DNA of 16,552 nucleotides from Christiangramia sp. (lineage in GTDB: Bacteria; Bacteroidota; Bacteroidia; Flavobacteriales; Flavobacteriaceae). The number at the start of each line of letters is the position of its first letter. Position 1 is the stretch's first letter. Below the pieces are notes generated by a model. That model saw only the letters and a list, made by a program, of their open reading frames with translations. It had not been told where the DNA came from and searched no databases. A program made the position numbers and the translations under genes. Of this stretch, positions 8,217-15,551 are shown piece by piece. Location: positions 1-16,552 of the forward strand of contig JAGXII010000030.1 in NCBI GenBank assembly GCA_024635735.1. Reading direction: 5' to 3'.

Positions 8217-10815
8217 AAAATCAAAAATTCCGATTGAAAAGCAACAAGAGTTTATTGCAGTTTTCGAAAAAATCCGACCCGATTACATTGAGTTTGCCAA
8301 ACTAATTGATAAAATATTAAACAAGGCGGTTGGTTCGCTATCCATATTGGGCATTGTGCAGGCTCGTCCCAAAGGTATCGTCAGTTTTGCGAATAAAATT
8401 ATCAGCAAAGACAAATACGAGAACCCGCTGGTTGACATGACCGACCTGTGTGGAGCGCGGGTCATCGTTCATTTCCAGAGCCAGGTAGATAAAATTTGCG
8501 ATTTCATTAAAGCGAATTTCGAGATTGACGAGCCCAACAGCCTCGATGCCCGGTCGAGACTCCAGGTAAATGAATTTGGATACCGGTCGATCCACTACAT
8601 TGTCACTCCCCAAAAGGATTCTATTCTGGGTGAAAAAATAGACGAAAAGTTCAAAACCCTGAAAGCCGAAATTCAGGTGCGTACGCTGGCCGAGCATGTT
8701 TGGGCCGATATCTCTCACGATCGTATTTACAAAACCGACCTCAATATTCCGGATGAATGGAAACGGGAAGCTGCACGCTTATCGGCAATGCTCGAAAACG
8801 CCGACAGGGAATTTGCCGGAATGTCTTCAGAAATTGATTTGCTTGCCTCCATTTATGAGCTTCAGTACGAAACAGAAAAAGCTGAATCAGAAATTCTGAA
8901 ACTGAAAACATTGATTTCGGTATTGCAAAACGATCCGGATGAATGTGTCAGTAACAGCTTGAAACTTTCTGCAATTTACCGGGCACAGGACAATTTTGAA
9001 GAAGCCGTAAATTTGCTCAAACCTTTTCTGGACACTCCGCTTAAAAACCCCATCCTTCAGGGCAAACTGAGATTCGAATATGGGGTGGTTCTGATCTTAA
9101 CCTGCGGAACCGAACTTAATTCAGCCTGTTATGTGGAAGGCATGAAAATCATTCACCGGGTGATGAAGGATTTTGACCAAATAAGTCCGGAAGGAAAGAA
9201 GGAAAACGAAGAAGCGCTGAGTTACATTTATTTCAGAGCTGGCAAGTTGATTCAGCGAAACATGGATGAAACAGATCGTGTCGCTGAATATTTGACCATC
9301 GCACATAACCTCATGCCCGAAAATCCGCTGTATATGGTAGCGCTGATGGAATCGATCGTGTTGCGAAACCTCGATATGGCCAATTACAATATCAGCCTTT
9401 TTAAGGCAAACATCAGTCAGGCAATACCCAAATTGGAAGAACTGATTGAAATCGGCATCAAGCGGGCGCCTGCCTTTTTTGCCATCGGACACTGTTATTT
9501 GCTGCTGGATGATGAAACAAATTTTATTGCTGCTTATGCAAAGGCAGTTGAAACGATTCTGAATGGGAAGTACCTGACTAGTCGTGCTACCATTGTGGCT
9601 GAAATTGCTTTGATTGGCCGGTTGAAGTCCCGGAATCCGAAACTCTCGGAACAGATAAAAATCTATCTGAATTTGGTCATGGTTCTTTTATCGGATGAAC
9701 CGGAACGGAAACACAATATAAAAAGTATCAGTCCTTTCCGGATTAAAAAAGAAAGTTTTAAAACTCCTGTGGTCATTGTTGCGGGTGGAGCTTCCTTTAT
9801 GGATATTTCCAAGCTAAAAGAATACCGTGGTTACATCAGTGAAATCATGCATGATTTTAAGGGAACGATTATCAGTGGTGGCACCACTGCCGGGATACCT
9901 GGTTTGGTTGGACAAGTAAAAGCAGAACTGGAAAAAATCGCACCGCTTAATTTTAATCTGGAAGCCTACCTGCCCGAAAATCTTCCGCACGATGCCGTTC
10001 GGTCTCCGGCTTATGACCGGTTTCATGAAACTTCCTCGAATGATTTTTCAGCTCTCGATATTTTGGTATGCTGGGCCGATTTGATCGGTAATAATATTTT
10101 GCCTGAAGATGTAATCCTTATTGGTATTGACGGGGGTAAAATCGCCACAATGGAATACCAGATTGCACTTTCGCTTGGTGCAAAGGTAGCCCTGGTAGCA
10201 TACAGCGGCAGGGCCGTTTCCGACTTTTTACTCGACAAAGCATGGAAAAACCACCGTAATCTGTTGCAACTTCCGAATGATTCGCTGACTGTTTGGGCAT
10301 TGGTAAACCAGTCGGCAGAAACGAGTTTGAGCAAAGACGAATTAGAAACACTTGCCCCCATTACCCATGAGTTTTACAGGAAAAAAAGATTAGAAGAATT
10401 GGATCCTCAAACAAAAGATATAAACAAATACAAGGTGCTGATGCCCTGGGAAAAGCTGGATCCTGTTCTTCAATATTCCAATCTGAAGCAGGTTGCTTTC
10501 TACGAACACATTTTGAAACGGGTAGGATTGTCAATTCGCAAGGCTGATAACCCTGTACTTATTCAAATCAAGGAAATCGTAAAAGCTGAAGAATACGATT
10601 TTCTGGCCAAACTCGAACATGCCCGCTGGAATGCCGAACGTATGCTCGAAGGCTGGAAGTACGGACCAGAAAAGGACATCACCAGGAAACTGAACCCGTG
10701 CATTCTCAACTGGGAAGAGTTGAATGATGAAACGAAAAAGTACGATTACGATCCGGTTGATAATATTCCGAAGTTGCTTGGGAAGATTGGGTATGAGGTT
10801 TATAAGGTGGAATAG
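8203..10815 (+). CDS. RelA/SpoT-type synthetase fused to SLOG-like and RyR domains
   Basis: A nucleotide pyrophosphokinase of the RelA/SpoT fold, joined to likely nucleotide-sensing domains. Synthetase motifs at about 20-180: R55-P-K-G loop, DLCGAR at 81-86 with D81, EFGYRSIH at 124-131, and AEIQVRT at 155-161 with E156 followed by W167 and H172. D81 and E156 correspond to the essential Asp and Glu of the family, so the enzyme looks intact. About 230-500 is helical, with TPR-like segments. A Rossmann-type domain follows: VVIVAGG at 523-529 and SGGTTAGIPG at 558-567, as in SLOG/LOG proteins, continuing to about 700. The C-terminus (about 795-868) carries RyR hallmarks: LEHARWNAERMLEGWKYGP, then NPCILNWEEL, and a closing IPKLLGKIGYEV. 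TGS and ACT regulatory domains of long Rel are absent. Products could be (p)ppGpp, (pp)pApp, or pyrophosphorylated tRNA as in toxSAS enzymes. The synthetase call is very strong, RyR strong, SLOG good. Confidence 0.9.
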   Translation: MNTAKKSKIPIEKQQEFIAVFEKIRPDYIEFAKLIDKILNKAVGSLSILGIVQARPKGIVSFANKIISKDKYENPLVDMTDLCGARVIVHFQSQVDKICDFIKANFEIDEPNSLDARSRLQVNEFGYRSIHYIVTPQKDSILGEKIDEKFKTLKAEIQVRTLAEHVWADISHDRIYKTDLNIPDEWKREAARLSAMLENADREFAGMSSEIDLLASIYELQYETEKAESEILKLKTLISVLQNDPDECVSNSLKLSAIYRAQDNFEEAVNLLKPFLDTPLKNPILQGKLRFEYGVVLILTCGTELNSACYVEGMKIIHRVMKDFDQISPEGKKENEEALSYIYFRAGKLIQRNMDETDRVAEYLTIAHNLMPENPLYMVALMESIVLRNLDMANYNISLFKANISQAIPKLEELIEIGIKRAPAFFAIGHCYLLLDDETNFIAAYAKAVETILNGKYLTSRATIVAEIALIGRLKSRNPKLSEQIKIYLNLVMVLLSDEPERKHNIKSISPFRIKKESFKTPVVIVAGGASFMDISKLKEYRGYISEIMHDFKGTIISGGTTAGIPGLVGQVKAELEKIAPLNFNLEAYLPENLPHDAVRSPAYDRFHETSSNDFSALDILVCWADLIGNNILPEDVILIGIDGGKIATMEYQIALSLGAKVALVAYSGRAVSDFLLDKAWKNHRNLLQLPNDSLTVWALVNQSAETSLSKDELETLAPITHEFYRKKRLEELDPQTKDINKYKVLMPWEKLDPVLQYSNLKQVAFYEHILKRVGLSIRKADNPVLIQIKEIVKAEEYDFLAKLEHARWNAERMLEGWKYGPEKDITRKLNPCILNWEELNDETKKYDYDPVDNIPKLLGKIGYEVYKVE

Positions 10816-10899
10816 AAGAGTTGATGGAAAACAGATCTCAAATTCATTACAATTCAATTAAAAAAAAACGAATACTGAATACGTTTAAAGAATCTGAAT

Positions 10900-12966
10900 A
10901 TGCCACAACAAACCAAAATCTTCCGTGTATTTGTAAGCTCCACATTTACCGACATGAAGCAGGAAAGATACCTTCTTCAAAAAGATGTATTTCCAAAACT
11001 CGAACGGTATTGCGAAGAAAGGGGAGCTAAATTTCAGGCAGTAGATTTGCGCTGGGGCGTTAGCGAAGAGTCTACTCTAAATCAAAAAACGCTTGATATT
11101 TGCCTGAACGAAATAGCACGATGCCAAAGGCTATCTCCCAAACCTAATTTTTTAATCCTTTTGGGTGACAAATACGGCTGGCAACCTCTTCCGTCTCATA
11201 TTCCTTCTGATGAAATGCAGAAAATAAAAGAAGTAGCAAATAATTTAACTTTTATAGACAAATGGTACAAGGAAGACCTCAATGCAATTCCACCGGAGTT
11301 TGTGCTACAACCGCGCGGAGAAACTTACAAAAAATATGATGACTGGGAGCCTTTAGAAACTGAGTTGCGAAATGTATTGCGAAACGCTGCCATTGAATTA
11401 GAATTTAAAGAAGAACAAAAGATAAAGTATTTTGCATCGGCAACACACCAGGAGATATTGGCCGGAGCCTTACACAAAAACAATGAACTGGAAAAGCCTG
11501 AAGAACATGTGTTTTGTTTTAACCGGCAGGTAAATAATTATCAGAAAGATGATAAGGTTTCTAAATTTAGAGATTACATTGATGAAGAAGTTGATGAAGG
11601 TTGTCAAAAGCAATTAACGAAGCTAAAAAGTGATTTAAAAACGAAGCTCGATGAACATTTTATCAACTATAAAGCTGATTGGAAAGATGGTGAAACAAAA
11701 ATTGTTAATCGAAAAACAGAATTTACCGAAAAAGTAGAAGGACTTCTTTGGGGAATAATTGAAAAACAACTTAAACAAGCTGTTTCAAAAGATGAAATTG
11801 AACATGAAGTTGGGTTCCACGAACAATTTAAAAACCAGCTGGTAGAACATTTTAAAGGAAGAGTAGAAATACTAACGAATATTAGTAACTATTTAAACAA
11901 TAAAAGCGAACAAAACCCATTGGCCCTTATCGGAGAATCCGGCTCGGGGAAATCAAGTGTAATGGCCAAAGCTGTTCAGGATGAGGGTAACAAAGGCAAT
12001 AACTCAGTTATTATTTATCGCTTTATTGGAGCAAGTTCAGCATCTACTAACCTGGTTTCGTTATTACAAAGTGTGGCCTCACAAATCGCTGGCAAATACA
12101 ATACCACGCTTGAAGAGCTTGCAGGAGAAGGATATGAAAAGAACTTACACGAAATTTATGGCATTACCGAAGTTTTTAAAAAGAGCCTGGAATTAAGTAC
12201 CCCTGAAAAACCACTTATTGTTTTTCTCGATGCGCTCGACCAATTAACTACTACCGAAACAGAAAACAACTTTTATTGGTTCCCCAACGAAATTCCAGAA
12301 AACAGCAGTGTGGTAGTTTCTGCTTTAAAAGAATTGGAACATGTATTTGAGAGATGCTCAAAAATTAATTTACCAAAATTACCGGCTCGCGAAGCCGAAG
12401 AAATTCTTGACGCCTGGTTCAAGGTTATAAAACGTACACTAACCGATGAGCAGGAAAAACTGGTATTACATAATAAGAGTACCGAAATCCTCCCCATTTA
12501 CTTAAAGCTTGCATTTGAGCAAGCAAAAAAATGGGAATCGTATAAAACCAATATCTCGCTAAAACATGATGTGCCCGGCATTATTAACGATTTTATAGAT
12601 TCTTTGGCAACAGAACACAACCGGGAATTTGTACAGGATGTAATCTGCCTAATGTTATGTGGCCGATACAAAGGCCTTTCCGAAAATGAAATTCTGGAGA
12701 TTTTTGCGTTTGATGATGGCCTATGGCAGAAAATTTTGGCCATGTCGCATAAAGAACACAGGCAGGAATTAACAGACATGAAAAAGCAATTGGGAAACTC
12801 CATGAAAATGCCCATTGCCTTGTGGTCACGTTTGTTTCTCGACCTTGAACCATTCCTTACTGAAAGAGATGCAGATGGTGTACCGATTATTACTTTTTTC
12901 CATAGACAGTTTAATGAGGTGTTAGCGAAGCGGTATAATTTGTCTGAAGAAACAAAGGCTGATTAA
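10900..12966 (+). CDS. DUF4062-NACHT STAND protein lacking its own sensor domain
   Basis: An NLR-like ATPase. DUF4062 spans about 7-110: FRVFVSSTFTDM at 8-19, VDLRWGV at 48-54, GDKYGWQP at 89-96, a TIR-related fold often at the N-terminus of NACHT proteins. A charged, probably coiled linker covers about 205-320. Walker A is GESGSGKSS at 345-353 and Walker B is LIVFLDALD at 439-447. A winged-helix part follows at about 575-680 (GLSENEILEIF, then FFHRQFNEVLAKRY). In bacterial and eukaryotic relatives (NWD1, TEP1) the chain continues from this HRQF segment into a helical part and WD40 repeats. Here it stops, and that continuation is encoded by the next gene two bases on. It is a paralogue of the truncated gene at the left edge, sharing DUF4062-linker-NACHT order and an identical Walker A. 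The start is the ATG a few residues before the conserved FRVFVSS. Which activity DUF4062 has is unknown to me. Confidence 0.9.
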   Translation: MPQQTKIFRVFVSSTFTDMKQERYLLQKDVFPKLERYCEERGAKFQAVDLRWGVSEESTLNQKTLDICLNEIARCQRLSPKPNFLILLGDKYGWQPLPSHIPSDEMQKIKEVANNLTFIDKWYKEDLNAIPPEFVLQPRGETYKKYDDWEPLETELRNVLRNAAIELEFKEEQKIKYFASATHQEILAGALHKNNELEKPEEHVFCFNRQVNNYQKDDKVSKFRDYIDEEVDEGCQKQLTKLKSDLKTKLDEHFINYKADWKDGETKIVNRKTEFTEKVEGLLWGIIEKQLKQAVSKDEIEHEVGFHEQFKNQLVEHFKGRVEILTNISNYLNNKSEQNPLALIGESGSGKSSVMAKAVQDEGNKGNNSVIIYRFIGASSASTNLVSLLQSVASQIAGKYNTTLEELAGEGYEKNLHEIYGITEVFKKSLELSTPEKPLIVFLDALDQLTTTETENNFYWFPNEIPENSSVVVSALKELEHVFERCSKINLPKLPAREAEEILDAWFKVIKRTLTDEQEKLVLHNKSTEILPIYLKLAFEQAKKWESYKTNISLKHDVPGIINDFIDSLATEHNREFVQDVICLMLCGRYKGLSENEILEIFAFDDGLWQKILAMSHKEHRQELTDMKKQLGNSMKMPIALWSRLFLDLEPFLTERDADGVPIITFFHRQFNEVLAKRYNLSEETKAD

Positions 12967-12971
12967 TTATG
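12960..12971 (+). promoter_or_regulatory. NACHT/WD40 gene junction, likely reinitiation site
   Basis: The NACHT gene stops at TAA 12964-12966 and the WD40 gene starts at ATG 12969, in a different frame. In the downstream frame a TGA at 12960-12962 closes the upstream side, so a frameshift joining the two would have to occur within about one codon, and no slippery heptamer is visible. Termination-reinitiation is the simplest reading. The split falls exactly where the fused relatives continue. Confidence 0.55.
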
Positions 12972-15551
12972 CAAAAGAATAATTACCACACCGCCATAGC
13001 CATCTACTTTGCCACCAAACCCCATTTTTTTGATGGCGACCTGCAAAAGAAACCAAACATAAGAAAGTGCAGCGAATTACCCTGGCAACAAACCAATGCA
13101 AAATTATGGGATGAAGTAACCGAAACCTTATGCGACCTAAATTTTATACAAGCCAAAGCTTGCTCCAAACAAACCTACGATTTAGTAAAAGACTACCATC
13201 TTGCCCTGGATGGCCTCCCGGAATACCAACCCGAAAAAGAAAAGGAACGCAAACGACAGGAACGATTAGATAAATACACCCAGGATTTAATAGCCTGTGC
13301 TAAGGGAATAATTGCTACAGAGGAGTTAGAGATTCCAGAAAGTATAACTCCCTGGACGGAAAAACAATTAAATGCCGAGATAGAAAGGATTAGAACAAAT
13401 CCAACACGTATGGACAGGCTTAGAGATTATATTAATTTCTTAGGAAGAGAAATGGAAAGTTTACAAAAATTTGCGAGTGAAGTTAAGGGATTCTCTATCC
13501 AGCAAGCTTATAATTATGCTGACACAGGAATGGTTCATCGTGCTACTGAAAATTTCGTTACTAAAATAAATAAGCTTACTATATCCCCAGTATTTCTTGA
13601 AAAATGGAATCCAAAACATGCACTATTTAGCACTTTTAACGTAGGCTCTCATACCATTTGTGCATTACATATGTCAGTGGATGAAAAAATTCTAATAGCA
13701 GGTGATTTTTCTGGTAATTTTTACATTTTTAATTTAGTTAGTTTAGAATTAAAGCTTCGAATTAAAGCTCATGATGGTGCTGTAAATACAGTATCTATCT
13801 CTGCAGATGGAAGGATTGGATTATCAGCAGGTAAAGATGGAGAAATTAAAATTTGGGATGTTAAGGCTCAAAGTTGTCGGGGAATTTTAACCGGACACAC
13901 TGATGAGATTCTCGCCAGTGCCATAACAGCCGATGGTGAAAGATGCCTGTCTGGAGGTAGGGATCAAACATTGCGTTACTGGGATATTGAAAACCAGAAA
14001 TGCATAGCTATTCTTGGAGATAACAAATATATTACTACCCTGGCTCTTAGTGGAGATGGTAAAAGAGTTGTTTCATCAACTAATATCCTGATTGGTCAAA
14101 GTCATACGGTAGATGTTTGGGATCTTTCTGCAATGAAACTAATTGACAGATATGAAGAAGGTTATTATCCAAGTTATAAAAGTACTGCGATTAATCTGGA
14201 TGGTACAGTTATAATTGCTGGAAATGATGATCCTAATAACAGTGATATCAAAATATGGAGCAAATCCAACAATCAATTCATCAAACTAGATGCACATTCG
14301 CATATTATTTCTTCATTATCATTAAGTGCTGATACCAGATTTTTAGTATCGTCCAGCCTTGATAATACTATGAAAGTTTGGGACATTGAAGCGGAACAGA
14401 ACATAAAAACTTTCAGGCACAAAAACTATTTCAATCATCCACTGTCATCTTCAATAAGTGTTGATTTGAGCAAGATTGTGGTGTCTGATCTGGGTGGTCC
14501 AATACGAGTATGGAATATCACTGAAGGTAGCTGTATTGGCACTACAAAAGGTCATAATGGCCTTGCTACATGCGCTGCAATAGCTAAAACGACAGGAATT
14601 GCAGTTTCAGGCGGATGGGATCATAAAATAATGGTTTGGGACTTACGTTCAGGCAATTGTGATTTTACACTGGAACATCGTTATACTATCAATAGACTTA
14701 AGATGTATTCAGATGGAAAAAAAATAATTGTTGAGGATGGAGAATTTGCCGATCAGGTTACACAATTGAGTTTATGGGATTTGTCAACCAAAGATCTAAT
14801 CGGTAGAATAAGAAAACACTGTTTCCCCCAGTGGGATTTTCGAATCTTGCAGAAGTCTAATCATATCCTTGCCTTTCTTGACGAAGGTGGTACGGATGTA
14901 GAACTGTGGGATATGAATAAAGAAAAGCTTCTCTTTGTTTTTAAAGGACATAGCAAGCAGATATTAAATCTTTCGATTCACCCGGATGAAAATTACTTTA
15001 TTTCAACAGGTGAAGATCAAAATATAAAACTATGGGATCTAGAGAACCATCAATACAAAAGTACATTTATTGATAATTGTCCGGTTCGGTGCTCCAAGAT
15101 ATTATCTGATAAGAATGTTTTTGCCTCTGGGAATATGAAAGGTATTATAAAGATATGGTCTTTAAGTGATGAGCATCTATTACATCAATTAAATGTGCGA
15201 AACAATGGTATAACACATCTGGAATATAGCCCTATAATGCAATTATTAATTAGTGCGGATATGGAGGGGTGGATTTCCGTTTGGGACACCAAAGACTATC
15301 ATTTGATTTTTACTGAGCGTGCTCATCCCAGTGCTATTCAGAATTTGACATTATTTAATAGAAACCTTATTCTTTCACGGGGAGGAGACCAGAGCATTAA
15401 GATATGGAGTTTGCCAGATCTCAAATGTTTAGCAGCTTATCAGGCTGATGGACGTATTACAGATTTGGATGGTCCTAGTATAAAAGGTGAGATTATCCTA
15501 TCCTTATCAAGTGGTGAAATACGCATAATACACTTTAATGAAAAAAATTAA
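12969..15551 (+). CDS. WD40 double-propeller sensor with NACHT-tail adaptor domain
   Basis: Probably the sensor subunit that works with the NACHT protein just upstream. Residues 1-190 form a helical adaptor: YHTAIAIYF, ELPWQQ, LWDEVTETLCDLNFIQAK, TYDLVKDYHLAL. This order matches the segment that follows the winged helix in fused NACHT-WD40 proteins, so it likely docks on, or completes, the NACHT subunit. A Glu/Lys/Arg-rich stretch at 85-110 may be coiled. From about 220 to the end I count about 15 WD-type units (IKIWDVKAQ, LRYWDIENQ, VDVWDLSAM, MKVWDIEAE, IMVWDLRSG, IKLWDLENH, ISVWDTKDY and others), enough for two seven-bladed propellers. Blades are well diverged from each other. No catalytic motif is visible. 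GC falls from about 44% in the adaptor to about 26% in the first blades. The adaptor is duplicated in the next gene, which overlaps this one by 14 bases. Confidence 0.9.
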   Translation: MQKNNYHTAIAIYFATKPHFFDGDLQKKPNIRKCSELPWQQTNAKLWDEVTETLCDLNFIQAKACSKQTYDLVKDYHLALDGLPEYQPEKEKERKRQERLDKYTQDLIACAKGIIATEELEIPESITPWTEKQLNAEIERIRTNPTRMDRLRDYINFLGREMESLQKFASEVKGFSIQQAYNYADTGMVHRATENFVTKINKLTISPVFLEKWNPKHALFSTFNVGSHTICALHMSVDEKILIAGDFSGNFYIFNLVSLELKLRIKAHDGAVNTVSISADGRIGLSAGKDGEIKIWDVKAQSCRGILTGHTDEILASAITADGERCLSGGRDQTLRYWDIENQKCIAILGDNKYITTLALSGDGKRVVSSTNILIGQSHTVDVWDLSAMKLIDRYEEGYYPSYKSTAINLDGTVIIAGNDDPNNSDIKIWSKSNNQFIKLDAHSHIISSLSLSADTRFLVSSSLDNTMKVWDIEAEQNIKTFRHKNYFNHPLSSSISVDLSKIVVSDLGGPIRVWNITEGSCIGTTKGHNGLATCAAIAKTTGIAVSGGWDHKIMVWDLRSGNCDFTLEHRYTINRLKMYSDGKKIIVEDGEFADQVTQLSLWDLSTKDLIGRIRKHCFPQWDFRILQKSNHILAFLDEGGTDVELWDMNKEKLLFVFKGHSKQILNLSIHPDENYFISTGEDQNIKLWDLENHQYKSTFIDNCPVRCSKILSDKNVFASGNMKGIIKIWSLSDEHLLHQLNVRNNGITHLEYSPIMQLLISADMEGWISVWDTKDYHLIFTERAHPSAIQNLTLFNRNLILSRGGDQSIKIWSLPDLKCLAAYQADGRITDLDGPSIKGEIILSLSSGEIRIIHFNEKN
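12984..13415 (+). repeat. duplicated adaptor segment, copy 1
   Basis: This segment recurs at 15559-15990 with a constant offset of 2575 bases and no indel that I could find. A hand count over 13141-13260 gave 110 of 120 identical bases. Similarity fades toward base 13415 and becomes only protein-level after that. Copy 1 encodes the adaptor of the first WD40 gene. Confidence 0.85.
15538..15551 (+). promoter_or_regulatory. 14-base stop/start overlap between the two WD40 genes
   Basis: The second WD40 gene begins at ATG 15538, 11 bases before the TAA of the first (15549-15551), in a different frame. The geometry is the same as at the hydrolase/synthetase overlap. Translational coupling is likely, tying the two sensor subunits to one another. 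Confidence 0.6.

Noticed and set aside
10816..10899. Promoter with TACGTTTA at 10880
   Set aside because: It has no -33 element and is too near the ATG at 10900 to leave a plausible leader.
10821..11030. 69-residue open frame before and into the DUF4062-NACHT gene
   Set aside because: Most of it overlaps the strongly conserved DUF4062 coding region in another frame; the composition is that of a shadow.
12960..12971. Sequencing or programmed frameshift joining NACHT and WD40 genes
   Set aside because: The frames allow only about a one-codon window between TGA 12960 and TAA 12964, there is no slippery run, and a second gene starts at the same domain boundary.
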